Assembly: GCA_017430235.1 (NCBI GenBank)
Contig: JAFRNH010000041.1
Span: forward strand, 1 to 64,000
Source: Paludibacteraceae bacterium
Lineage (GTDB): Bacteria > Bacteroidota > Bacteroidia > Bacteroidales > Paludibacteraceae
Length of the DNA stretch: 64,000 nucleotides
Direction: 5' to 3'
The notes beneath the pieces were generated by a model that saw only the letters and a list, made by a program, of their open reading frames with translations, was not told the DNA's origin and searched no databases. Below are positions 1 through 10,100 of the stretch, piece after piece; position 1 is the first letter of the stretch; every line of letters begins with the position of its first letter. The position numbers and the translations under genes are program-made.

Positions 1-1238
1 TAACGGGACTAGGCGCGATTACTCCCATAGGTAATACGGTTTCAGCATTTTGGGATAATTTACTTAGGGGAGTAAGTGGAGCCGGTCCCATTACCCTCTT
101 CGATGCTTCAAAGTTTAAGACACAATTTGCCTGTGAAGTAAAGGGGTATCAAGCGGAAGCATATTATGATGTAAAGGAGTTGCGCAAGTATGATCGACAT
201 GTTCAGTTTGCGTTGTTGGCCACCAAAGAGGCTATAGGAGATGCTGCATTTGAGGAAGGGTCGATAGACTTAGACAGAGCTGGTGTTATCTTCTCTACGG
301 GTATTGGTGGAATCATGTCGTATGAGCGTGATATTGCTGATTATTTGCAAAATCCTGACGTTCCGCGTTTCAATCCGTTTTTCGTTACACGTATGATTGC
401 GAATATGGCAGCTGGTCATATATCGATGCAGTATAGTTTCAGAGGACCTAATTTTGGGGTTGTCTCTGCTTGTGCTTCATCGACACATGCTATCGGTCTT
501 GCCTTTGATCAGATTCGGTTGGGAAGAGCGGATATCATGATTACTGGTGGAACGGAAGCTCCTATCTCTACTTCAGGTATTGGTGGTTTTAATTCCATGC
601 GGGCACTCTCTACTCGCAATGATGAGTATCAGACAGCTTCTCGTCCGTTGAGTGGATCACGAGATGGTTTCGTGTTGGGAGAGGGTGCAGGCTGTTTAAT
701 ATTGGAAGAGTATGAGCATGCAGTGAAAAGAGGTGCTCATATCTATGCCGAAGTGGCAGGTATAGGTGCCTCTGCCGATGCATACCACATGACGGCAACT
801 CATCCGGACGGCTTAGGCGCCACATTGGTGATGCGCAATGCCCTGAAGGATGCAGAACTAACCGTGGATGATATAGATTACATTAATATTCATGGTACGT
901 CAACACCTAATGGAGACCCTTCTGAAATAAAGGCTATTCAAAAAGTCTTTGGTGAGGCTGCGAAGAGACTAAACATCAGTTCCACCAAGTCGATGACAGG
1001 CCATCTAATGGGTGCCACAGGTGCTGTTGAGGCTATTGCCTCCATCTTGTCCATTGTGAATGATGTGGTTCCTCCAACCATAAATCATAAGGATGGAGAT
1101 GAAGATCCGGAAATAGATTATTCGCTGAATTTTACCTTCAATGTTCCACAAAAACGTTTGGTTCGCGCTGCGATGTCTAATACGTTTGGGTTTGGAGGTC
1201 ATAATGCGACTCTCATATTTAAAAAGTTTGAAGGTTAG
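1..1238 (+). CDS. fabF: Beta-ketoacyl-ACP synthase II (5' end cut by window)
   Basis: This enzyme condenses malonyl-ACP with a growing acyl-ACP in cytosolic fatty acid synthesis. The reading frame is open from base 3 with the typical N-terminal sequence TGLGAITPIG, so the true start lies just outside the window by roughly ten residues; the TTG near 180 is internal. The catalytic cysteine is in SACASS, and the two active-site histidines are in HGTSTPNGD and in GHLMGATGAVEA. The C-terminal NTFGFGGHN motif is complete. The stop codon overlaps the GTG start of the RNase III gene by one base, so the two are translationally coupled. Identification is secure. Confidence 0.95.
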   Translation, partial: TGLGAITPIGNTVSAFWDNLLRGVSGAGPITLFDASKFKTQFACEVKGYQAEAYYDVKELRKYDRHVQFALLATKEAIGDAAFEEGSIDLDRAGVIFSTGIGGIMSYERDIADYLQNPDVPRFNPFFVTRMIANMAAGHISMQYSFRGPNFGVVSACASSTHAIGLAFDQIRLGRADIMITGGTEAPISTSGIGGFNSMRALSTRNDEYQTASRPLSGSRDGFVLGEGAGCLILEEYEHAVKRGAHIYAEVAGIGASADAYHMTATHPDGLGATLVMRNALKDAELTVDDIDYINIHGTSTPNGDPSEIKAIQKVFGEAAKRLNISSTKSMTGHLMGATGAVEAIASILSIVNDVVPPTINHKDGDEDPEIDYSLNFTFNVPQKRLVRAAMSNTFGFGGHNATLIFKKFEG

Positions 1239-2005
1239 TGTTCCTACAGACGATAGTGGAAAAGTTAAGGCTCTTGGGGCGTCCTCGTAAAGAGCCTTAT
1301 TTTATGTTGAAAAAGTTGCTGGGTTTTGCTCCTAAAAACATGGAGCATTATGAGTTGGCTCTTTTGCATAAATCATCATGCGTCAAAGATGGTCAAGGCC
1401 ATAAACTCAACAATGAACGTTTGGAATACCTGGGTGATGCCGTTTTGGAGGCTGTTGTCTCTGATATTTTGTATAAACTTTTTCCTGCGAAAGGTGAGGG
1501 CTATCTAACTAGTCTGCGATCAAAAATCGTTCAGAGGGAAACCCTGAATAAACTTGCTGTTGATATAGGTATGGATAAAATGATGGTCGTGCCAAGATTG
1601 ACACATTCTCATAATGTGAATGTCTTTGGTAATGCTTTCGAAGCATTGATCGGTGCCATCTATTTGGATAAAGGATATGCTTATGTCCTTCGTTTCATGA
1701 AAGATGTGGTCTTCAAATCCTATTTGGATATCCCATCTTTGGCTGTGGTGGAACAAAACTTCAAGTCCCGATTGATTGAATGGGGACATAAATATAAGGT
1801 GACGGTTGATTTTGACACCTATTCAGAGAAAAAAGACAAAGACAACAATATCGTCTTTCGTTCGAAAGTATTGGTGGGTGGAATGGCAATCGCCGAAGGT
1901 TCTGGCTATTCTAAACGTAGCTCCCATCAGGAAGCTGCGAAAAGAGCGTTGGGTAAAATCAATTCCGATAGGGATTTGTTTCAAACGCTGATTAGAAACA
2001 TGTAA
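1238..2005 (+). CDS. rnc: Ribonuclease III
   Basis: Double-strand-specific endoribonuclease for rRNA and mRNA processing. The catalytic signature NERLEYLGDAVL lies near residue 60, a second acidic helix (FGNAFEALIGAIYLDKG) follows, and a double-stranded RNA binding domain occupies about residues 180-250 (SKRSSHQEAAKRAL). A GTG start overlapping the fabF stop is chosen because the first 25 residues resemble the N-terminal extension of Bacteroidetes RNase III; an internal ATG (codon 23) would remove it. At 255 residues it is slightly longer than E. coli RNase III. The fabF-rnc order is common in bacteria. Confidence 0.95.
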   Translation: MFLQTIVEKLRLLGRPRKEPYFMLKKLLGFAPKNMEHYELALLHKSSCVKDGQGHKLNNERLEYLGDAVLEAVVSDILYKLFPAKGEGYLTSLRSKIVQRETLNKLAVDIGMDKMMVVPRLTHSHNVNVFGNAFEALIGAIYLDKGYAYVLRFMKDVVFKSYLDIPSLAVVEQNFKSRLIEWGHKYKVTVDFDTYSEKKDKDNNIVFRSKVLVGGMAIAEGSGYSKRSSHQEAAKRALGKINSDRDLFQTLIRNM

Positions 2006-2034
2006 CCTCCTCCTCTGTCACCACTGAATAAATC

Positions 2035-2052
2035 AAAAGGGATTTTCCCTTT
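2035..2052 (+). terminator. Weak hairpin after rnc
   Basis: A short inverted repeat, AAAGGG and CCCTTT with a six-base loop, lies between rnc and the acyl-CoA ligase gene. There is no good T-run, so it may be a poor terminator or mere chance. Confidence 0.25.
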
Positions 2053-2073
2053 GTCAATAAAAATAGTACTGAT

Positions 2074-3882
2074 ATGGCTTGTGTTCATTTAGGAAAAATA
2101 GCATTTGAGAAAGCAAAAGAATGCGGCAATAGAACAGTTCTTAAATACAGGGATGATGCCGACAATAAATGGAAAGACATCTCGTGGAGTGAACTGGCTC
2201 AACAGGTGAAAATCATCGCTCATTCTTTAATCGAAATGGGCGTGAAAGAGGAGGATAGAGTAGCTATCTTCTCTCAAAACATGGCGGAGATCATTGCGGT
2301 TGACTTGGCTTGTCAGGCTGTTCGTGTCACTACAGTTCCCCTCTATGCCACTTCGTCGGCTTCTCAAGTGGATTATATCGTAAATGATGCTCATATCGGA
2401 CTGATCTTTGCTGGTGAACAATATCAATACGACCGTTGCATCGAGGTTCTTCAACATTCTCAATACCTAAAAAGGGTGGTGGCCATTGATGCTTCCATTC
2501 AATTGGGCGGTCATGATGCAGCTATCTCTTTCGAAGATTTCAAAAAACATGGTGAGGAGTCGAAAACAGCTGCTGCTGAGTTCGACCAACGTCAATCTCG
2601 CTTGTCGACCAACGACCTTACCACTCTTATCTATACTTCCGGAACGACAGGAGAACCAAAGGGTGTCATCTTGCGTCAATCTAATTATTTACAGGCTTTC
2701 CATATCCATGATATCCGATTGACAAACGTGACGGACAAGGATCTTTCCCTCTCCTTCCTCCCTCTTAGCCATATCTTCGAACGGGCTTGGACCTACTTCT
2801 GTATGTACAGAAACGTTGTTGTGGCAGTCAATAAAAATCCTAAAAAGATTCAACAAATACTCAAAGAGGTGCGTCCGACTATGATGTGCGCAGTACCTCG
2901 CTTCTGGGAGAAAATCTTTATGGGTGTCAATGATAAGATTGATTCCTTCTCTCCGATGATGCAAAAACTGATGAGACATGCCATCAAAGTGGGTCAGGAG
3001 AGAAATCTTGAGTACAAACGATATGGAAAGAAGGCACCAACTCTTCTGAATCTGAAATACTTATTCTATAAGAAGACCCTTTTCAAGGTGTTGAAAAAGG
3101 TGATAGGATTGGATCGTGGATTGTTCTTCCCGACAGCAGGTGCCGCCTTGTCGGACGAGGTGAACATCTTCTTGCATAGTGTGGGATTCAATATATGCGT
3201 TGGATACGGTTTGACAGAGTCGACCGCCACCGTTTCATGCTACAATCCCTACAATGAGAAATATGAAATCAATTCAGCAGGTGATATCATGCCAGAGGTG
3301 GAGGTGCGAATAGGAGAGAATGATGAGATCTTGCTGCGTGGTAAAACCATCACCGAGGGATATTACAACAAACCAGAAGCTAATGCAAGTGGTTTCATTG
3401 ATGGTTGGTTCCGAACAGGAGATGCAGGTTACCTGACGAAAGAGGGTAGATTGGTGGTGAGAGAACGTATTAAGGAATTATTTAAGACCTCTAATGGTAA
3501 GTATGTGGCACCTCAGCAGGTGGAGAGTAAGTTGATTGTAGACAAGTATATAGAACAGGCTGCAGTCATTGCAGACCAACGTAAATATGTCTCTGCTTTG
3601 ATTGTTCCAGCTTACGCTGCTTTGGAGGCTTATGCAGAGAATTCTAAAATCAAGTATGACTCTATAGAGGATCTTCTTAAAAATGAGAAAATCATCTCCT
3701 TTTATGAGGGTCGTATTCAACAACTACAGGTGGAGTTGGCCGCGTATGAGCAGGTGAAGAAGTTCACATTGCTTCCACGTCCGTTCACGCCAGACAATGA
3801 TGAACTGACATTGACACTGAAACTAAAACGCAAGGTAATCAGTCAGCATTACGAAAAAGAGATTGAGGCAATGTATCAATAG
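2074..3882 (+). CDS. Long-chain fatty acid--CoA ligase (AMP-forming)
   Basis: Member of the ANL adenylate-forming superfamily that activates fatty acids to acyl-CoA via acyl-AMP. The AMP-binding P-loop motif YTSGTTGEPKGV lies near residue 190, the GYGLTEST motif near 390, and the hinge motif GWFRTGDAG near 450, followed by the small C-terminal lid with KELFKTSNGKYVAPQ. The length of 602 residues suits the FadD-like long-chain class of Bacteroidetes. It follows fabF and rnc by about 70 bases; whether it shares their transcript is unclear. Chain-length preference cannot be read from the sequence. Confidence 0.93.
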   Translation: MACVHLGKIAFEKAKECGNRTVLKYRDDADNKWKDISWSELAQQVKIIAHSLIEMGVKEEDRVAIFSQNMAEIIAVDLACQAVRVTTVPLYATSSASQVDYIVNDAHIGLIFAGEQYQYDRCIEVLQHSQYLKRVVAIDASIQLGGHDAAISFEDFKKHGEESKTAAAEFDQRQSRLSTNDLTTLIYTSGTTGEPKGVILRQSNYLQAFHIHDIRLTNVTDKDLSLSFLPLSHIFERAWTYFCMYRNVVVAVNKNPKKIQQILKEVRPTMMCAVPRFWEKIFMGVNDKIDSFSPMMQKLMRHAIKVGQERNLEYKRYGKKAPTLLNLKYLFYKKTLFKVLKKVIGLDRGLFFPTAGAALSDEVNIFLHSVGFNICVGYGLTESTATVSCYNPYNEKYEINSAGDIMPEVEVRIGENDEILLRGKTITEGYYNKPEANASGFIDGWFRTGDAGYLTKEGRLVVRERIKELFKTSNGKYVAPQQVESKLIVDKYIEQAAVIADQRKYVSALIVPAYAALEAYAENSKIKYDSIEDLLKNEKIISFYEGRIQQLQVELAAYEQVKKFTLLPRPFTPDNDELTLTLKLKRKVISQHYEKEIEAMYQ

Positions 3883-3908
3883 CAATATCCAATAAATTAC
3901 CAATTTTT

Positions 3909-3940
3909 TTTGAGTATTCGTCTGCTTTTGCGTACATTTG
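3909..3940 (+). promoter_or_regulatory. Bacteroidetes-type promoter before SPFH gene
   Basis: TTTG at 3909-3912 and TACATTTG at 3933-3940 are separated by 20 bases, matching the -33/-7 layout of the primary Bacteroidetes sigma factor. Transcription should begin near 3946, which excludes the ATG at 3938 and supports the ATG at 3962 as the start. Confidence 0.7.
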
Positions 3941-3961
3941 CCGACAAAATATTTCACAAGT

Positions 3962-4942
3962 ATGGCTAAAAGAAAACGTTCTAATTTTTCTGGATATTCG
4001 GGATTCTCAAGTAATTCGGGAATTTCGGGTCAAAGCCATTTTGAAAAATCAAATAATTCATTTAATTCAAACGATAGAGGAGGGTACGATGGTATGAGTA
4101 CGGTTGTGAACAAAGGTAAAATAATATTTTGGGTAGTTTTAACAGCTCTTCTGTGCTTTGTTATGTCCCAAAGTTGTACTACAATTGATTCAGGTTCGGT
4201 AGGAATCCGTTTCTATAAGTGGTCGAGTGATAGTGACAAGCATGGAGGTGTAATCGAAACATGTAAAGGTTGGGTATGGCATAACCCTATTACGCAGAGT
4301 GTGTTTGAGTATCCTACCTATGTGCAACGTAAGACATACGAGGCATTCTCTGTAAACGCAAAGGATGCGAGTACGTTTACGATGGACCCTACCATTGCAT
4401 ATCGTTTGAATCCGGATAAAGCTACTCAAGTGTTCGTGAAGTATAGAAAATCACTTAAACAGATTGAGGAAGGATATATACGCACGTGTATCTACGAGGC
4501 TTATCGTACATGTGCCAATCAATATACGTCAGACTATCTGATGGCAAATCGTGGTGAGTTCGAGGCTGAAGTAAGAAAGAGATTGGAACAATCACTTTCA
4601 AACGAAGGATTTATCGTAGAGGAGTTTACTTCTCAGATCACTCCTCCTAACTCACTGGCACAGGCTATCAATGCAAAAAACGAGGCAGTTCAGAATGCAT
4701 TAAAGGCAGAAAACAAGGTGAAAGAGGCAGAGGCTGAAGCTAAGATTCAGATTGCTAAGGCAGAGGGAGAGTCGAGAGCCTTGAAGATCAAGGGAGATGG
4801 TGAGGCTTATTACAACCGTGTGGTAGCTCAATCACTCAATGAATTGTTGGTACGTCAGTATGCTATCGAGAAATGGGATGGCAAATTGCCAACCTATATG
4901 ATGGGAGATAAAAATTCAGTGCCTATTATTGGATTGAAATAA
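3962..4942 (+). CDS. SPFH/band-7 domain membrane protein
   Basis: A prohibitin/stomatin-like scaffold protein. A Ser/Asn/Gly-rich cytoplasmic N-terminus of about 50 residues is followed by one hydrophobic segment (IIFWVVLTALLCFVM) and then an SPFH domain beginning near GSVGIRFYKW. A charged Ala/Glu/Lys-rich coiled coil (KAENKVKEAEAEAKIQIAKA) follows near residue 255, typical for oligomer-forming SPFH proteins. The start at 3962 is preferred over 3938 because the latter lies inside the promoter. Similar proteins sit in membrane microdomains and often work with proteases, but no partner gene is adjacent. Function beyond the family cannot be given. Confidence 0.85.
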   Translation: MAKRKRSNFSGYSGFSSNSGISGQSHFEKSNNSFNSNDRGGYDGMSTVVNKGKIIFWVVLTALLCFVMSQSCTTIDSGSVGIRFYKWSSDSDKHGGVIETCKGWVWHNPITQSVFEYPTYVQRKTYEAFSVNAKDASTFTMDPTIAYRLNPDKATQVFVKYRKSLKQIEEGYIRTCIYEAYRTCANQYTSDYLMANRGEFEAEVRKRLEQSLSNEGFIVEEFTSQITPPNSLAQAINAKNEAVQNALKAENKVKEAEAEAKIQIAKAEGESRALKIKGDGEAYYNRVVAQSLNELLVRQYAIEKWDGKLPTYMMGDKNSVPIIGLK

Positions 4943-4950
4943 TTAGTGAA

Positions 4951-4968
4951 GGTGAGTTCAGACTCACC
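4951..4968 (+). terminator. Hairpin between SPFH gene and prfB
   Basis: Perfect 7-base stem GGTGAGT/ACTCACC with loop TCAG, placed 8 bases after the SPFH stop and about 20 bases before prfB. It has only a short T-run, so it may be a terminator or attenuator. Confidence 0.45.
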
Positions 4969-4988
4969 GTTTAAATAAAAATAGAAAA

Positions 4989-6102
4989 ATGATTACAATA
5001 GACCAACTGAAGAATGTGTTGGAACGCACGGATGCGTTGAGGAGGTATCTTTGACGTCGATGCGAAATTAGTTCAAATCGAAGAAGAAGAGTTGCATACA
5101 CAGGCTCCTGGCTTTTGGGACGATCAAAAGGCTGCGGAGAAGCAGATGAAGAAAATCAAGGACCTGAAGCGTTGGGTCGATGGATACAAGGAGGTGAAGG
5201 CAGCTTCCGATGAATTACAACTTTCGTTTGATTTCTTCAGAGAAGAGGCTGTCAGTGAAGAAGAGGTGGATGCTGCATATAGTCATGCCATAGACCTAAT
5301 CGAACGATTAGAGCTCCAAAATATGCTTCGAAAAGAGGAGGATAAGATGGGAGCTGTCCTGAAGATTGTTGCAGGTGCTGGTGGTACCGAAGCACAAGAT
5401 TGGGGCGATATGCTGATGCGTATGTATCTTCGTTGGTGCGAAAACAAAGGATATAAAACAGAGATTGCCAACCTTTTGGAGGGTGATGAGGCCGGTATCA
5501 AGTCGGTCACCATCAAAGTGGAAGGCGACTATGCATACGGTTACTTGAAGAGCGAGAATGGCGTTCACCGTTTGGTGCGCGTCTCCCCATTCAATGCGCA
5601 GGGTAAGCGAATGACTTCATTCACCTCTGTCTTTGTGGTGCCATTGGTGGATGATACCATCGAGATCGAGATCAATCCTGCGGGACTTTCATGGGATACT
5701 TTCCGTTCGAGTGGTGCCGGTGGTCAGAACGTCAACAAGGTGGAGTCGGGTGTGCGTTTGCATTATAAGTTCCACAACGTGTTGACCGATCAAGATGATG
5801 AAATCGTCATTGAAAACACGGAGACACGAGACCAACCTAAGAACAAGGAGAATGCACTCCGCTTGTTGAAATCACAACTGTACGAGATAGAGTTGGAAAA
5901 ACGCCGTGCTGAGACAGCTAAGATTGAAGCAGGTAAGAAGAAAATCGAGTGGGGGTCACAAATCCGTAGTTACGTCTTCGACGATCGCCGCGTGAAAGAC
6001 CATCGTACAGATTACCAAACTTCCAACGTACAAGCCGTGATGGATGGTGATTTGGATGCCTTCATCAAAGCCTATTTGATGGAGTTCGGTGGTGCCGATT
6101 GA
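4989..6102 (+). CDS. prfB: Peptide chain release factor 2, programmed +1 frameshift
   Basis: Recognises UGA and UAA stop codons and triggers peptide release. Translation starts at ATG 4989 and reads 21 codons to an in-frame TGA at 5052-5054; a slip on CTTTGAC, preceded by the Shine-Dalgarno-like AGGAGG, moves to the +1 frame (GAC at 5053), giving a continuous product through DVDAKLVQIEEEELH to the stop at 6102. This is the classical autoregulatory frameshift of RF2. The SPF stop-recognition tripeptide (VRVSPFNAQG) and the catalytic GGQ (SSGAGGQNVNKVESG) are present. A start at 5092 would lack the N-terminal helices. Identification is secure. Confidence 0.97.
5040..5055 (+). promoter_or_regulatory. 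prfB recoding site
   Basis: The stretch AGGAGGTATCTTTGAC holds an internal Shine-Dalgarno sequence, the slippery CTT codon, the in-frame TGA and the following C. It has the same arrangement as the E. coli prfB site and makes RF2 synthesis depend on RF2 level. Confidence 0.95.
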
Positions 6103-6113
6103 TAAGAAAAATA

Positions 6114-6139
6114 GAAAGAGGGTCTAAGTACCCTCTTTC
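6114..6139 (+). terminator. Terminator hairpin after prfB
   Basis: Perfect 10-base stem GAAAGAGGGT/ACCCTCTTTC with a 6-base loop, starting 11 bases after the prfB stop. Confidence 0.7.
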
Positions 6140-6323
6140 ACCGATAAAATAGTTTTGTTTACTGAAAAGTATGTCATGAATTCCTCGCCAGTGAGTGAAT
6201 TTTGATATATTTGCGACATAGAGAAAACCAGTGAGGGTACGATTATAGATTAATAGAAATTTATATAAGTATCCTTTTTTTATTATCTGAGAATTGATGC
6301 AATTCTCCCTTAATTATAACATC

Positions 6324-6917
6324 ATGAAACAAATTGCACTCATTATTTTATTTTCCCCATTGCTTCTACTTTTCTCGTGCGAGAGTGGATGTACGAATGG
6401 TATTGCCGTAGATGAAATGCAGCAGGAGGAGATTCTGGGGGGATGGAAGATGTCAAAAATAAATTGTCAACTCGTCTATAATACCGCAGATCCATTAGCC
6501 TCTTTGATGCCTTTACTGAAGAAGAAAATGCAAGAGAAATTGGAGGAGCGCATATCAGATGGCTCTATTCTGTTTCTTCAAGATACGGTTTACTACATTG
6601 AGACTCCCGCACCCGGTATCTCGTTCGTACGTGCTTATGGCCATTATGAGATGAACAATCAACCACCCATTCTTTTTATGGAGAATACCCACTTGATTTG
6701 CGACTCGTATGCACCCTATTTCTACCTCAAGAAGGTTGATAATCAGATATGTCTTTACCTCACCCGTGAGGGGGCTCTTGCCATGGTGAAGGACGATGGC
6801 TCTATGAATGATTATATAGGATTGATTCAGAGTAAGATAGAAGATGCTCAGTTCGAGTTTTATCTCGAACCATATCATCTAGATTTTTATGATGAAATTA
6901 TTCATTTGTATGATTGA
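6324..6917 (+). CDS. Lipoprotein of unknown function
   Basis: Starts with a lipoprotein signal (MKQIALIILFSPLLLLFSC), so the mature protein should be lipid-anchored after the cysteine. The ATG at 6324 is preferred over one ten codons upstream, which would add residues before the signal. The mature part contains a GGWKMSKINCQLVYN segment and alternating beta-like stretches that recall lipocalin-like Bacteroidetes lipoproteins, but I cannot assign a family. A -7-like TATATTTG at 6206-6213 may drive it. No function is proposed. Confidence 0.75.
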   Translation: MKQIALIILFSPLLLLFSCESGCTNGIAVDEMQQEEILGGWKMSKINCQLVYNTADPLASLMPLLKKKMQEKLEERISDGSILFLQDTVYYIETPAPGISFVRAYGHYEMNNQPPILFMENTHLICDSYAPYFYLKKVDNQICLYLTREGALAMVKDDGSMNDYIGLIQSKIEDAQFEFYLEPYHLDFYDEIIHLYD

Positions 6918-7031
6918 TTTTATGAAAATCGTCTTATAGGAATGATGAGAAACTTATCTCAGAATTGAAAAATCTACATGAAATCCTCAAATATTTTGCC
7001 GTAAATTAACACTTTTTAAAATATTATTTTT

Positions 7032-7039
7032 TATTTTTG
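7032..7039 (+). promoter_or_regulatory. Possible -7 box before the giant gene
   Basis: TATTTTTG fits TAnnTTTG about 100 bases ahead of the giant secreted-protein gene. No clear TTTG lies at the right distance upstream, so the call is weak. Confidence 0.35.
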
Positions 7040-7142
7040 TCTGTTGAGTAATATAATTTAACTAATTGTGATGATATGGTTTTGGCAATGATTATGTTTT
7101 TACGTAGAGATTGTCAGAAGTGTATAAGATATAGTGTTAATT

Positions 7143-10100
7143 ATGACAAAGTTGCATAAAAAGTATTGTCTGTTTGCGTTGGGCGTGGTAATGTCGGTTT
7201 CTGTCACATGGGCAAACCGTTTGACAGTTGGAAACGTAAACGCAACGTATAGTGATTTGGTAAGCGCAACAGATGCTGCGCTTTCTAAAGATACAATTTT
7301 CCTAACCAGTGATGTAGAACTATCCTCTTCAATATCCTTGGCTAAGGATCTAACCATTCAGTCGGATAGTGGATATAGAATCATTAGAAAAAGTCAGAAT
7401 TTGCCTGGAACCGTTAGTCCGACAATCTATGTGAACACAGAGACCTCGCTAGAGTTGATTAATATATGCCTTGACGCGAATAACGAGTCAAGCAATCATG
7501 AAAGTGCGTATTCTCATTTTGTGTCGGTCAATTCAGGTGCGACACTTCGAATGGATTACCGAACCTCCATTATCAATAGCACAAATGGTGCTGTGTTGAA
7601 TGCACAGGGAACCGTTATTGGAGGTAGGGTGATGAATAACGCTAGTTCAGAATCCTCTGTTGGTGTTATCTATGTCACGTCAGGTGGTTCTTTGATTAAC
7701 ATGGTGATTACCTCCAACAAAGTGAGTAGGGGAATGGCCGTAGTGAAGATGAGCGGAGGCCGGATGATCAACTGCACTGTGGTGAACAATAATCAGAATA
7801 GTAATTCAGAACGTTATGCGGTTGATGTATCGGGAACGGATTGTAAAATATACAACAGCATTATATATAGCAATAAAAGTAGTTTTATGGGCAATGACCC
7901 CGACGTTCAATACTCTTGCGTTGATAGGGGTGCGATGAGAAGTAACAACACAAATGGTGTGGGTAACATAAATGTAAGTCCTTGTTTGAATAGTGATTTA
8001 AGTCTGAAAAAAGCCTCTCCATGTGTGAATTCAGGTAACTCATCATACATTGAGGAGTATACGCAGGTGGATGCAGAGGGTAATCGTCGTATTCGCCTTT
8101 CTTCTGTTGATATGGGAGCCTACGAATATCAACCGGAATATGTTAGAGTCACTGATAATCGTGTTTCTTGCGGTGATCCTTTTGTATGGATTGATGGTAA
8201 AACATATACTGAAAGTACAAACACGCCAAGAGATACCATTGATGGTGGTGCGGATAGCGACACGATTGTGATATTAAACTTGCAATTCAAAGAGAGATCG
8301 GGTTTCTCTTCTGTCCCTTCCAGTGATTTGGTGAAGACAGGTTGTGAGGGCGATCCTTTCTTGTTCTCTTATACTCCAGCCGAGACAGATAGCTCTGTTT
8401 ACAGATGGGTGGATGATTTGGGCAACTTGTTGGAAGAGGGTACTGAATTGTTGGGTCAAATAGGATCTGCCGATCAAAACTACTACTTGATATCCTCCCT
8501 CGAGGATGGTACGTGTGCAGATACGTTGAAATATACTGCAAAGGTGAATCGAGACATCGAGTTGATAGCATACTCCTACGAGTTTAATTTTGATGCGGAT
8601 GATGGATGTTTCTTGAGTGAAGTGGATCTATTCCCTCTTTACCCAGATCATGATGAATGCTTTGAATACGTAGATGAATATTTCTATTATCAGGTGAATG
8701 GACAAGGTGAGTGGATAGACCTTTGGGACGAGTCTTTCTTGGAGTATGTCGCTGATAGTACTTTAATCTATTGGAAAGTTCGACTTGAATTGGAGGACGG
8801 TGAATATGTTGAAAAGGTGATGGATGAACCAGAGGTTCTCCGTGTTCATGATGTCACATCTCCTCACTGGCTATATGATAGACTTATAAGAAACTTCTAC
8901 ATTGAAGTGTATGATTCCATCACGGGTGTTGCCCATACGGATCAGGCAATCTATAATTTCATCTATGGCGTGGTGGATGACTGTACAGATGATCCTCAGA
9001 TACTTTCCTCTTTGGATGGTGTCAACTTTGGTTCGGATCCATTCTATCTGAATGCTTTTGATGATACCTTTAAGGTGGTTTATTGGAGGGCTATCGATGA
9101 GGCAGGTAACTCAACCGACGACGTCGAGACTTATTTCTATATCAATAAAACTACTGAGGTGAATGGAAAGAATTATGCGATTGTTCGCGATACCTTCATT
9201 TGTGCAGAGGATTTCCCATTTACGTGGCATGGTGCCGTATTCCCTCATAGTGGTGAATCTGCAGAGGTGGGTGCCGCTTATCTAACGGTGTATGCGGATA
9301 GCTCTTTCTTCAAAAAAGATTCCATCGTCTCTTCCGACCCAATCGTATGGCGTGACGGAAACACTTACGATAAAGATACCATTATTTATGACTATCGCGT
9401 ACCTAATGTTGCTGGATGCGATAGTGTCTTCACATTGGAATACATAGTAAATCATCTTGACACCACCATTTGTATGGGTGAACTGCCTATCGTATGGCAC
9501 GGACAGGAGTTCACACAAGATGGACAGACAATCGTTGTAGATGAAGAGCCTTACACGGTTCATGTGGATAGTTCATACTATGTTCTTGATAATATCATGC
9601 AAAAAGCTCCTTTCGTATGGCGTGATGGTAATGTATATACGAAAGATACAATAATCCTTGAGTACCATGTTGCTACAACTGGTAAATGTGATAGCATCTA
9701 CTCATTGATTTACGTGAATAACGCTGATACAATAGCACCGATCTTGGATTGTGATAATATATCGGCCAACGATAGAATCAAACCATTGTCGGATTCTATC
9801 TCTGGTATCGTCGAGTTCTCACTCTCTGCCTCCGACATCTTGTCGGCTGCTTCCGACAACCACTCTACTACTTTCACTACTTATGTTAGTGAGGATGGTA
9901 ACTCATGGAGCGAGTTCTCATCGGGCAACTATACGTTGAATGCTTATTCAAATGCAGAGAAGACACTTTGGTGGAAAGTGGTCGACGATTCTGAAAACGA
10001 ATCGGCAGTCTGCTCTACCACCTACTCCATTGAACGTGCAACGGAGAAGGATGGTCAACTCTATGCCATCGTCCTTGATACACTCGTGTGTGCTGGTGAC

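Noticed and set aside
3938..3961. Upstream start for the SPFH protein
   Set aside because: The codons lie in the -7 box of a well-spaced promoter.
5092..6102. prfB starting at codon 5092 without frameshift
   Set aside because: The upstream AGGAGG...CTTTGAC recoding site and a matching N-terminus from 4989 show the longer, frameshifted gene.
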